Shown here in pieces: positions 1 through 7,329 of a DNA stretch of 13,334 nucleotides; position 1 is the stretch's first letter; the number at the start of each line of letters is the position of its first letter. The position numbers and the translations under genes were made by a program. Origin of the DNA: Gp6-AA40 sp050742535 (GTDB lineage Bacteria > Acidobacteriota > Vicinamibacteria > Vicinamibacterales > UBA2999); NCBI GenBank assembly GCA_050742535.1, contig JBOGIQ010000147.1, positions 1 through 13,334 on the forward strand, given 5' to 3'. The notes beneath the pieces were generated by a model that worked only from the letters and a program-made list of their open reading frames with translations, was not told where the DNA came from and did not search any database.

Positions 1-1
1 G

Positions 2-745
2 ATGCGGCTGGCGGTACCGGATTTTCCACTAGCGCGGTTCGCCCTGGCCACCGAGTTCGTTGCCGCAAAGCGCTACGACGAAGCGGCGACGGAGTTATCC
101 ACATTTATCAGTGCAGCTCCACGTGCAGATGACCGGCTTCCCGCTCGCATCCTGCGGGGCCACCTCTTCATCGCGCAGGGGCGAACCGATGAGGCCGTCG
201 CGGAGTTCCGGACGCTGGTCGGGCTGTTTCCCGCGAGGCGCCGGCCCCGCGAGAACCTGGCGAACCTGCTGCTGTCGCGGCCGGCCGATCGCGACGAAGC
301 CGCATCGCACTATCGGATACTGCTGCGCCGGCAGCCCGATAATACCGGCTGGCTCGTCAATCTCGGCGTGGCGCTCGCATCCACTGGCCGCACCGGAGAC
401 GCTGCCCAGCTGTTTCAACGCGCGCTGCAAATCGACCCGGCATTGCCATCCGCCCACGCGAGGCTCGCCCAGCTGCTGCTGAACGAGGGCCGGACCGGCG
501 AGGCTGCGAAACATGCGGCGGCCGTGATCGCGGCCGAACCGCGCGACGCGACCGCACACAACCTGCTCGGCGTCGCCAGCGCGATGGAGGGGCGCTTCAC
601 CGACGCCGTCCCGCATTTCGAGATCTCGATCGGTCTCGACCCGGAATATACGGATGCGCACGACAACCTGCTCCGTACCCGTCGAGCGCTCGGCGTAACG
701 GACGAGGTTCCGAGCGAGGCAAGTGCGCACGGGCCGGAGCAGTGA
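2..745 (+). CDS. TPR-repeat protein, probably 5'-partial (end of a larger protein)
   Basis: The visible 247 residues are almost entirely tetratricopeptide repeats. About six 34-residue helix-turn-helix units can be read, near residues 11-44, 45-80, 81-115, 116-149, 150-183 and 184-217, each with the small-residue and Ala/Gly spacing of TPRs and a closing proline (for example LQIDPALP and IGLDPEYT). TPRs form a superhelical scaffold for protein-protein contacts; no catalytic domain is visible. The ATG at base 2 is at the window edge and has no visible ribosome-binding site. The protein starts inside repeat-like sequence with no signal peptide, so it is probably the C-terminal part of a longer protein. 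Its neighbour is a glycosyltransferase that also ends in TPRs, so the missing part may be a similar membrane domain; that is inference. Its TGA overlaps the GTG of the next gene. Confidence 0.8.
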   Translation: MRLAVPDFPLARFALATEFVAAKRYDEAATELSTFISAAPRADDRLPARILRGHLFIAQGRTDEAVAEFRTLVGLFPARRRPRENLANLLLSRPADRDEAASHYRILLRRQPDNTGWLVNLGVALASTGRTGDAAQLFQRALQIDPALPSAHARLAQLLLNEGRTGEAAKHAAAVIAAEPRDATAHNLLGVASAMEGRFTDAVPHFEISIGLDPEYTDAHDNLLRTRRALGVTDEVPSEASAHGPEQ

Positions 746-2904
746 GCCGACGACCGAAACGTCGACAAAATCGGGGGCACGGGCCGGTCGCCGCCGACGC
801 GGCTGCCGGCCCGCGCGCAAGCCGTGCCGCGATCGCAGGCGTGATCGCATCATTCGCAGCCGTCTTCGTCACGCTCGAGCTCGGCGCCCATTCGCGGAAC
901 TCCGCGACCTGGGACGAGCCGATGCACCTGACGGCGGGCTACGTAGCACTCGCACACCGCGACTACCGGGTTGATCCATCTCACCCGCCGTTTATGCGCA
1001 TGTGGGCCGCGCTGCCACTCCTGGCGATGCCGATCAAGGTCGATCAGGCAGCGCTCGATCGCGCCTCTTCGCCGGAGTGGGACCGCGACGCCTACGAATT
1101 CGCCCGGCGCTTCGTCTTCGTCCACAACGACGCGGACCGGCTCCTCTTCGCGGCGCGGTCGATGATCGTCATCTGGGGCCTCGTGCTGGGACTCCTCGTC
1201 TTCGCCTGGACATACGAGTGGCTCGGGTTCATTCCCGCCGTGCTGTCGCTGATCTTCTACACGCTCGAGCCGAACATGGGCGCACACGCCTCGTTGACGA
1301 CGACGGACTTCGGCGTCACCTGTTTTACGTTGGGCGCTGTGTACTTTCTGTGGCGGACATGTCGTCGTCCGAGCCGTCTCAACGTTAGCGGGTTGTCGAT
1401 TTTTGTCGCGCTCGCGGTCGTCACGAAGTTTTCCGGACTCATTCTCGGGCCGATCGTCCTGTCGCTGCTCGTCATCGCGGCGTCGCGGAGACGGATTTCA
1501 CTCAGGCAGGCGGGAGTCGTCACAGCGGTCGTGGCGATTACAACGCTCTCGCTCGTCTGGACGGTCTACCGATTCCAATACGCTCCCGCGGGAGTGGACG
1601 GGGCGCGACTCCGGTATGACGACGCACCGTTCGCGCGAGAGCACGCGCCGAAGTTGGCGCAGGTGGTCGGCTGGCTTGACGATCGCCGCGTGCTGCCGAA
1701 CGCGTTTACGCAGGGGCTGCTCCACAGCCAGGCCACGTCAAGACAGCTTCCGGCGTTCCTGGCGGGGAACTACAGTGCCGACGGATGGTGGTACTACTTT
1801 CCCGTCGCCATTCTCGTTAAAACGCCGGCCGCCCTGCTCGTGCTGCTCGCCGCCGGACTACTCGTGTATGTACGACAACGCCGGAGCCTCGGTTGGTCCA
1901 ACGAACTATTCGTGCTTGTGCCGATCGTGATCTATCTCGGCGCGGCAATGAGCAGCACCATCAACATCGGCCTCCGTCATGTTTTGCCGGTCTTTCCCTT
2001 CCTGCTGCTTCTGGCCGTCGGCGGTGCCGGTGCGCTCCTCACCGCGAGACGTCCGATTGGAGCGATCACGATCGTCGCGATCACGGCATTCTGGGGAGGC
2101 ACGTACGCTGCGGTGTATCCCCACACGCTGACATTCTTCAACGTATTCGTCGGCGGCCCGCAGAATGGGTTCAAGTATCTCAGCGATTCGAATCTCGACT
2201 GGGGTCAGTCTCTCAAGGCGCTGAAGAAATGGATGGACAACGCCGGCGTCGCACACGTGAATCTCGCCTATTTCGGCAGCGCGGATCCCGCGTACTATGG
2301 GATCGACTGCACTCATCTTCCGGGAGCGCCGACGTTCGCCTTACCGTTGATCACGAAGCCACGGCTGCCTGGGTACGTCGCCATCAGCGCAACGGTTGCG
2401 AGCGGCGTCTATCTGAGTCCATCGTGGCGGCTGTTCTACCGCGGATTTCGCGACCAGACGCCAGTCGCCACGATCGGCAACGCGTTGCACGTCTATTGGG
2501 TCGAGCACTGGCCAGAAGCAGCCGACGCGCAGTCCACCGCAGACCTTGAGGCCCATGCCGGCCTGGCGGACGCGCTGCTTTTCGGTCAGCACTGGTTCGA
2601 TCACGCCGCTACCCACTACCGCATTTATCTGGACCATCGGCCCGGTGACGGCGTGATGTGGACGAAGCTGGGGATGGCGCTGACGGCGCAGGGCAACTCG
2701 ACGGAGGCTGTCGAAGTCCTGACGCGAGCGGTCGCGCTCACGCCGAACAATCCCGCAGCGCACGATACGCTGGGAGTCGCCTGGGCGATGCAGCACCACC
2801 TGCAGGAGGCCGTGGGCGCATTTACCCGCGCGTTGGAACTCGACCCTGATTACGATCCGGCGCGAAGGCACCTGGCGGAGCTGCAGCGTCAGCCCATTCC
2901 CTGA
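742..2904 (+). CDS. PMT_2/GT39-family membrane glycosyltransferase with C-terminal TPRs
   Basis: This 720-residue protein resembles bacterial dolichyl-phosphate-mannose-protein mannosyltransferase/ArnT-like enzymes (GT-C fold), which move a sugar from a lipid-phosphate carrier to an acceptor on the outer face of the inner membrane. A basic N-terminus (MSRRPKRRQ) precedes the first membrane helix (about 29-48). It is followed by the family's acidic loop motif TWDEP, Asp58-Glu59 being the expected catalytic/metal-site pair, and by HPP at 81-83. Many hydrophobic helices follow through about residue 460, including the stretch around FLLLLAVGGAGALL, then a soluble part. The last 110 residues or so carry three TPRs (for example YRIYLDHRPGD, LTRAVALTPNN, FTRALELDPDY). 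GTG at 742 is chosen because GTGA overlaps the upstream stop, suggesting translational coupling; the nearest GGAG (736-739) is very close to the start. Acceptor and sugar donor cannot be told from sequence. The family call is firm, the specificity unknown. Confidence 0.85.
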   Translation: MSRRPKRRQNRGHGPVAADAAAGPRASRAAIAGVIASFAAVFVTLELGAHSRNSATWDEPMHLTAGYVALAHRDYRVDPSHPPFMRMWAALPLLAMPIKVDQAALDRASSPEWDRDAYEFARRFVFVHNDADRLLFAARSMIVIWGLVLGLLVFAWTYEWLGFIPAVLSLIFYTLEPNMGAHASLTTTDFGVTCFTLGAVYFLWRTCRRPSRLNVSGLSIFVALAVVTKFSGLILGPIVLSLLVIAASRRRISLRQAGVVTAVVAITTLSLVWTVYRFQYAPAGVDGARLRYDDAPFAREHAPKLAQVVGWLDDRRVLPNAFTQGLLHSQATSRQLPAFLAGNYSADGWWYYFPVAILVKTPAALLVLLAAGLLVYVRQRRSLGWSNELFVLVPIVIYLGAAMSSTINIGLRHVLPVFPFLLLLAVGGAGALLTARRPIGAITIVAITAFWGGTYAAVYPHTLTFFNVFVGGPQNGFKYLSDSNLDWGQSLKALKKWMDNAGVAHVNLAYFGSADPAYYGIDCTHLPGAPTFALPLITKPRLPGYVAISATVASGVYLSPSWRLFYRGFRDQTPVATIGNALHVYWVEHWPEAADAQSTADLEAHAGLADALLFGQHWFDHAATHYRIYLDHRPGDGVMWTKLGMALTAQGNSTEAVEVLTRAVALTPNNPAAHDTLGVAWAMQHHLQEAVGAFTRALELDPDYDPARRHLAELQRQPIP

Positions 2905-3083
2905 TGCGCAGCGGCCTGATCGTCTTCGAGCAGAGGCGTCTGAGATCGCAGAAGGGGTCTCTCGTGGATTATGTTTTTGATTGGATCAAAATCATTTGGA
3001 CCTTGACGAAGGGATTCCCAAGCCGAGTCGAAGTGAATTCTGCTGGCTTCACTCGGCAATTCCAATATCGTCTACTTCGCTGA
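2904..3083 (+). CDS. Possible 59-residue ORF coupled to the glycosyltransferase stop; or start of a broken gene
   Basis: An ATG overlaps the glycosyltransferase TGA (TGATG, 2902-2906) and opens a 59-codon frame ending in TGA at 3081-3083. The peptide starts MRSGLIVFEQRRLR and contains an aromatic/hydrophobic stretch (DYVFDWIKIIWTL) followed by KGFPSRVEV. It matches no family that I recognise. Base composition around 2964-3000 is markedly more AT-rich than the neighbouring genes. From about 3050 the neighbouring frame carries more protein-like sequence, so this may instead be the 5' part of the decayed gene at 3037-3579, joined to it by a frameshift. Both readings are tentative, and chance is a third possibility. 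Confidence 0.2.
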   Translation: MRSGLIVFEQRRLRSQKGSLVDYVFDWIKIIWTLTKGFPSRVEVNSAGFTRQFQYRLLR

Positions 3084-3579
3084 ATGGCGCGCCCTCAGTC
3101 AAAACATCGGAGGCAACCGACGACTGCTGAATCGATCCGGACGGCTCGAAGATCTGTATCTGAGCATTCCGCTGCCTGCCGCGTTCGCAGTAAGGGCCGG
3201 ACAGTTTCGCGGGCTGGCGCAAGTAGGTGGACACTCGTTCTTCGGCGACAGTGAGCAACGATCGATAACAGGCGTGATCACGCACGATGTCAGCGACCGC
3301 GTTGTGGTACTCGCAGCGCTAGGACGCTTCCACGTCGCGGGGGCTGCTGATATGAGATTCAACGCGGGCGGCGAAATCACGGCCACGCGCTATCTGTCTG
3401 GTGGCCTTCGCGTGGAGCACAGAACGACTCTTGGTCGAGACCCGGCGGTTCTCCTGTACGGCAATGTACATCTTCCCTTCGGTCGAGAAGCGTTCCGGCA
3501 GGCGGTTCGGCTGCAGACAGCCGAACGAGTCGAGGAGTCGAACCACATCACCGCTGTCGCATTGAGTCACGTGTGCTGA
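3037..3579 (+). pseudogene. Remnant of an outer-membrane beta-barrel-like protein, no start codon
   Basis: One frame is open from just after TGA 3034-3036 to TGA 3577-3579, about 180 codons. No ATG, and no GTG before 3274, marks a credible beginning, yet protein-like sequence runs well upstream of 3274 (NIVYFAEWRALSQNI, NRSGRLEDLYLSI, VRAGQFRGLAQV). The pattern is amphipathic beta strands with alternating hydrophobic residues and short polar turns, and the last strand (HITAVALSHVC) ends where barrel proteins normally carry a terminal Phe. A single base change (TTC to TGC) would turn Phe into this Cys. The upstream part seems lost or shifted into the 2904-3083 frame, and the passage near 3220-3240 reads like a join across an internal deletion. 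Starting at GTG 3274 would discard half of the plausible sequence. The family is unidentified; the beta-barrel assignment is inference from pattern. Confidence 0.5.
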
Positions 3580-3796
3580 CGCTCACGTGGTGTGCGAGCA
3601 ATCTGCTCGGCCAGTTGAACGACCGTCAGTGGCGCGAGGCATTCCAGGCGGGCGGTTATGAGCCACCGGCCGCCGATCGCTTCATCCGCAAACTGCGCAC
3701 ACGGTGCTGCAAGGGCGGGACATCGCGCGTCAAGCCGCGGCGCGGGTGAGCGTCGACCAAGGCCGTTCCAGGGACAAGGGCTCGTTCTTCACTTAG
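3576..3796 (+). pseudogene. Frameshifted C-terminal fragment of an unidentified protein
   Basis: From about 3594, a different frame from the preceding remnant reads ASNLLGQLNDRQWREAFQAGG and continues YEPPAADRFIRKLRT, a convincing amphipathic helical segment of the kind that ends some acidobacterial secreted proteins (recalled, not checked). Near 3697-3702 the sense seems to jump by one base. The original frame continues into a Cys-Gly-Arg-rich run ending at TGA 3747-3749, while the shifted frame gives VLQGRDIARQAAARV and stops at TAG 3794-3796. That TAG lies inside the repeated element that begins at 3782. No start codon or N-terminal domain precedes it, so this is either a relic left by deletion or an assembly error in a gene already truncated. 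No function can be assigned. Confidence 0.4.
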
Positions 3797-3897
3797 GCCT
3801 TCGGCCCTCGGCCTTAGGCCTAAAAAAAGGCCCGTTCCCCGTGGAAGGACGGGGAGCGGGCCCAGTCCGGCATGAGCTGCGTGGGACTCCTGTCGGA
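3782..3897. repeat. Repeated structured intergenic element, copy 1
   Basis: This 116-base block shares its architecture with 8173-8293. In plus-strand order it has: (a) 20 identical bases at 3782-3801, starting TCGTTCTTCACTT; (b) an inverted repeat TTAGGCCT (3793-3800) / AGGCCTAA (3816-3823); (c) a run of seven A (3822-3828); (d) a GC hairpin of 13 pairs (3829-3841 with 3850-3862, one G-U); (e) a second stem TCCGGCA (3866-3872) with TGTCGGA (3891-3897, one G-U), whose 18-base loop holds most of the 17-base block AGCTGCGTGGGACTCCT at 3875-3891, which is identical in copy 2. The hairpin in (d) differs in sequence between copies while keeping GGCCCG/CGGGCC ends. It lies downstream of the receptor gene on the minus strand. 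It could be a 3'-UTR element, a small RNA with its own terminator, or a mobile repeat. Confidence 0.75.
3822..3862 (-). terminator. Rho-independent terminator of the TonB-dependent receptor gene
   Basis: Read on the minus strand, a 13-pair GC-rich stem (3862-3850 with 3841-3829, one G-U pair, 8-base loop) is followed directly by seven T (3828-3822). It lies about 130 bases beyond the receptor's stop codon. The orientation fits termination of leftward transcription only; on the plus strand there is no T-run after the stem. Confidence 0.78.
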
Positions 3898-3991
3898 CGA
3901 TCTTTGTCGAAAACGCGACGACCAACAGTGGAGCTACGCGTCGCAGCCGGAGACCCGCAGGTCCCCGACTGCAGTCATCAGAAGTTCGCTA

Positions 3992-6900
3992 TCAGAAATT
4001 CACGGTGAAGTTCAACCGCACAAAGCGCGGTGTGTATACGCTCTCCGGGTTGTTCCATGTTCCCCCTTGGAGCGTATTGCCGATGCTGTACTGATAGGTA
4101 TCCTCCCACCCCGTCGCGTAGTTGGTGTTGAGCAGGTTGCCCACGTCCACGCCGATGTCCGTCCGCGTCGAACCGAAGCGGAGGATCTTGGCGAAGCGCA
4201 TGTCGACCTGCGTCCGGCGCTCGCCGCTGTAGAGCCGATGGTCGTTATCGGTCAGCGCGATCGCCGTAGTCCCCGTTGAGTTTGAGCCGGTCGGCAGCCG
4301 GCCAAGCAGGCCCAGCACCGTAACGCACGCGGCTGGATTGGGCGCGCACGCTGAAGACGACGTCGTGTTCGGCAGGCCGAGGCTCGCCGTTCGCGCCACC
4401 TCGGGCTGAGACCGGAGAGTGCCGCTGACGAGCACGTCGATCTTCGGGATCGTGTAGGAGGCGAGGCCGCGGAACGTCGTCTGGAACGGATCGACGTCGC
4501 GGCAGTTGCGCGGATCAGGGCTGTCGATCAGCACGGTTGTTGCGCAGTTATCGCTCACCGACCGGCCTGTGCTGGTGCCGCCCGAGAACGTCAGCCCCCA
4601 GCGGGTGCGGGCGTTCAGCGTGACGTCGACGCCATGCCAGTAGTTGGTCCGCTCGGGGCCGAAGTCGGTCTCGAACGTGACGTAGTTTTGCGCCGCCTCG
4701 AGCGCAGCAGCGGCGGTCGGGACATAGACTGTGATCGGGTAGCCGCCGCCGCCCGGCAGCCGCGAGTCGCTCGGCGCTGTCACCACGTACGAGTTGTACT
4801 CATTAGGTGTACGGGCCAGGTTGTCGGTCACCGTCACGCCCTTGAACCAGCGGCGCGCGTAGCCAACCTCGATGGACATCCGCGGGAGCAGCTCCTGCTG
4901 CACGGTGAGTCCCCACTGCCAGTCGTTCTCGCGCACGCCCCAACCCCTCAGCGTATCCGGGTTGACCTGCGTGAGGTTGCCCGAGGTTCCGCCGAAGTTG
5001 CGGTCGTTGCCCGTGAGCGCGTTGCAGGTATCAACCGTCCGGTTCGCGCCGGTCTGCGTCGGGCCTTGCGCATCAAAGTTGAGCAGGTTGCAGTCGACGA
5101 CCTTGTCGCCGTCAACGTCGCTCCAGCCGCGGTCCACCGTGCTGACAATGCGGTTCGCCGGGTTGTTGCGGGTGTACGCGCTGTCGTTCGTGGCAGCGTC
5201 GAGGTAGTGTCCCATGTTGAACTTGACGGCGGTCCGGCCGTTACCGAACACGTCGTAGGCGACACCGAAACGGGGCGTGATGTCGTTGAAGGCGTCCACG
5301 CTCGCGGTTCGCTCGAACGTAATCGGCTGAGGGTTGATCAGTGACGTGCCGGGGGCTCCATTCTCATCCCCCCCTGGGCTATAGCTCCAGGCGCGGTCAT
5401 ATCGGAGCGCGCCCTGCAGCGTCAGTCGGCCGCGGGTCCACGTGTCCTGAACAAAGAGCGCCGCAACCGACGTCCGATCGGCGGTCTTCCATTCGGGGAT
5501 GGCCATCGTGAACCGGTTCGGGATGCCCTGGTTGAACCGATAATTCAGCAGGGTCGCGTTCCGCACCCGGTTCGTTCTATTGACCAGGAACGACCCCTGA
5601 TATCCGACCTTCATGTTGTGCGAGCCGGTGACGTACGACGCGGATGCGCGCCAGTGGTTCGGGTTGCTCCAATTGTCAGCGTACTGCGACAGTGCGCGAT
5701 AGACGTAGTTGGCGCGTGGAACGGGCGAGGTATAGCCCACCGCGGCGTTGGCCGTGGCCGACTGCTCCGTCACGCCGATGTCGAAAATGCCGTCCGGCGG
5801 CAATTGGCCGGGGCCTCCCGCGTGGTCGTACGACAGCCGGCTGTACCCGGCCTCGAGCAGGATCCTGTTCGTGATCGGGTTCGTCCACAGCGCCTGAGTC
5901 AGGTAATAGGGGAAGTCGATATAGCTGGTCGCGGCTTCGGGCGACGTCGTTGCGCCCGCGGAGGCGATCCAATTCGATCCTCGAGTGTGGCAGCCATCGC
6001 CGGTCTCCCTCGCCAGCGGCGCGCCCTCGCAGCGCGTCTGGTACTCATGCGAGAAGCTGAGGCGGTTCTTCTGGGTAACCTGCGCCGCGGCGCGGACCTG
6101 GTACATCGCCCGGCCCTGCGACTGGCGCGCCGGGAGGCTGTCGTCCCTCGCCCAATCCCACCGCGCCAGGTTGCCCGCGTTGGCGTTGGCGACGATGCCT
6201 TGGACGGCCGTCTCGGTGTTCAGCTTGCGATAGCTGCCGAGGAACCACAACCGGTCCCGCACGATCGGACCGCTGTACGTGATGCTCGAATCGTAGGCGT
6301 TGATGATCCCTGGCGTCTCGGTGATACCCACAGCGCGGAGCTCGTCGTTGAGGTTGTCGCCGCGCGACCAGTCGCCAGCGTTGCTGTAGAACCCCTGGCC
6401 GCGGAAGCTGTTGCCGCCGCTCCGCGGGACGATGTTCATCACCGGACCGCCGGTATCCGATTCGCCCATGCCGCCCGACACGGTCACCGACGTTTCGTCG
6501 GCGTTCACGGTGTCGAGGATGTACGACGACACGCCGCCGCCGTTGAACGCCGCAGCCACGGTCAAGCCGTTGACCGACATGCGGCCTTCGTTCGTCTGCC
6601 CGCCGCGCGCGCTGAAGAACGTCATCGTCGGCGTCGGGTTCACACCGTTGCCGTCCACGGTCAATCCGGGTGTGGCGTTGAGAAGGTTGCCGACCGTCCG
6701 GGTGCCGGGCACGGTCTGGATGACCTCCGCGTCGAGCACTGTCTCACGCCGGACACTCTGCACGTCGACGACGGGCGTTTCACCCGTGACCGTGACGGTC
6801 TCCTGCAGCGCGCCAACGCGGAGATCGATCGGTATCGTGATGACCTGCGTTCCGGCCAGTTGTATCTCCTCGCGCCGGAATGCGTTGAACCCAGGCAGGC

Positions 6901-7135
6901 TGGCGGTCAGCGTATATGTGCCCGGACTGAGTTCGATGATGCGATACACACCATTGCCGTCAGTGACGACACTTCGTGTGGCTTGCGCCGGGGCCGATGC
7001 CTCGACCGTGACGCCGGGCAGGACCGCGCCTGATGTGTCGCGGACCGTTCCGGTTAGTGTTGCCTGAGCAAGGGCAAGGGACGGGAAGAGAGTGATCGCC
7101 GCTATGACAAGCGAACTTCTCAGCGCTCGACTCAT
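3992..7135 (-). CDS. TonB-dependent outer-membrane receptor, Oar-like, with carboxypeptidase-regulatory-like domain
   Basis: The 1047-residue protein starts at the ATG ending at 7135, preceded by AAGGAGG (7150-7144) at 8-base spacing; an in-frame extension to 7234 lacks such a site. A signal peptide (MSRALRSSLVIAAITLFPSLALA, likely cut after Ala23) is followed by a beta-sandwich domain (about 25-108; LTGTVRDTSGAVLPGVTVE, then DGNGVYRIIELSPGTYTLTA). Next comes ETVTVTGETPVVDV and a plug-like region (about 133-250; VIQTVPGTRTVGNLLNATPGL). The rest is a long barrel ending VRLNFTVNF with the terminal Phe expected for BAM-assembled barrels. Such SusC/Oar-like proteins import ligands too large for porins across the outer membrane using TonB energy, or act in adhesion; the ligand cannot be read here. 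No SusD partner is adjacent. It is divergent from the hydrolase at 7330 and may share its regulation. Confidence 0.93.
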   Translation of the reverse strand: MSRALRSSLVIAAITLFPSLALAQATLTGTVRDTSGAVLPGVTVEASAPAQATRSVVTDGNGVYRIIELSPGTYTLTASLPGFNAFRREEIQLAGTQVITIPIDLRVGALQETVTVTGETPVVDVQSVRRETVLDAEVIQTVPGTRTVGNLLNATPGLTVDGNGVNPTPTMTFFSARGGQTNEGRMSVNGLTVAAAFNGGGVSSYILDTVNADETSVTVSGGMGESDTGGPVMNIVPRSGGNSFRGQGFYSNAGDWSRGDNLNDELRAVGITETPGIINAYDSSITYSGPIVRDRLWFLGSYRKLNTETAVQGIVANANAGNLARWDWARDDSLPARQSQGRAMYQVRAAAQVTQKNRLSFSHEYQTRCEGAPLARETGDGCHTRGSNWIASAGATTSPEAATSYIDFPYYLTQALWTNPITNRILLEAGYSRLSYDHAGGPGQLPPDGIFDIGVTEQSATANAAVGYTSPVPRANYVYRALSQYADNWSNPNHWRASASYVTGSHNMKVGYQGSFLVNRTNRVRNATLLNYRFNQGIPNRFTMAIPEWKTADRTSVAALFVQDTWTRGRLTLQGALRYDRAWSYSPGGDENGAPGTSLINPQPITFERTASVDAFNDITPRFGVAYDVFGNGRTAVKFNMGHYLDAATNDSAYTRNNPANRIVSTVDRGWSDVDGDKVVDCNLLNFDAQGPTQTGANRTVDTCNALTGNDRNFGGTSGNLTQVNPDTLRGWGVRENDWQWGLTVQQELLPRMSIEVGYARRWFKGVTVTDNLARTPNEYNSYVVTAPSDSRLPGGGGYPITVYVPTAAAALEAAQNYVTFETDFGPERTNYWHGVDVTLNARTRWGLTFSGGTSTGRSVSDNCATTVLIDSPDPRNCRDVDPFQTTFRGLASYTIPKIDVLVSGTLRSQPEVARTASLGLPNTTSSSACAPNPAACVTVLGLLGRLPTGSNSTGTTAIALTDNDHRLYSGERRTQVDMRFAKILRFGSTRTDIGVDVGNLLNTNYATGWEDTYQYSIGNTLQGGTWNNPESVYTPRFVRLNFTVNF

Positions 7136-7143
7136 ACGGTAGG

Positions 7144-7150
7144 CCTCCTT
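7144..7150 (-). promoter_or_regulatory. Ribosome-binding site that fixes the receptor start
   Basis: The minus strand reads AAGGAGG, a near-perfect Shine-Dalgarno sequence, 8 bases before the ATG ending at 7135. It selects this start over the in-frame start 99 bases upstream. Confidence 0.8.
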
Positions 7151-7278
7151 GAGCTGCGCGTATCTATAGTTAAGGTGTCGCGACTCAAGGCATCGAATCA
7201 CCGTCCACCGCGGCTGCGGTGTCCGCCCACGCATGCGAAAGAGCCGACGACCTTGTAAAGGAGTTGTAAATCGCGCGG

Positions 7279-7307
7279 ATTCTGCTCCTGTTTGACCACC
7301 GTGTCAA
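7279..7307 (-). promoter_or_regulatory. Candidate sigma-70-type promoter for the receptor gene
   Basis: On the minus strand TTGACA (7307-7302) is followed after 17 bases by CAGAAT (7284-7279). The -35 box is perfect and the -10 box matches TATAAT at four of six positions. Transcription would start near 7272, leaving a 5' leader of about 135 bases. A second -10-like TATAGA near 7165 would give a much shorter leader but has no good -35. Both are guesses from consensus. Confidence 0.35.
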
Positions 7308-7329
7308 CAGAATCCTTTGGGGGCCATAA

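Noticed and set aside
3274..3579. Stand-alone 101-residue gene starting at GTG 3274
   Set aside because: Protein-like sequence in the same frame extends about 235 bases upstream, so this start cuts a longer remnant.
3782..3897. Insertion sequence or miniature transposon ends
   Set aside because: No transposase, no target-site duplication visible, and the internal structure fits a terminator-containing element better; a non-autonomous mobile repeat remains possible.
3658..4008. 116-codon plus-strand frame, with a similar-looking frame at 8079-8333
   Set aside because: The shared peptide VLHLGLR comes from the nucleotide repeat itself; both frames run through a terminator hairpin and lack any domain.
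5618..7033. 471-codon plus-strand frame across the receptor gene
   Set aside because: Antisense to a clear TonB-dependent receptor; Arg/Val/Ala-rich, no motif.
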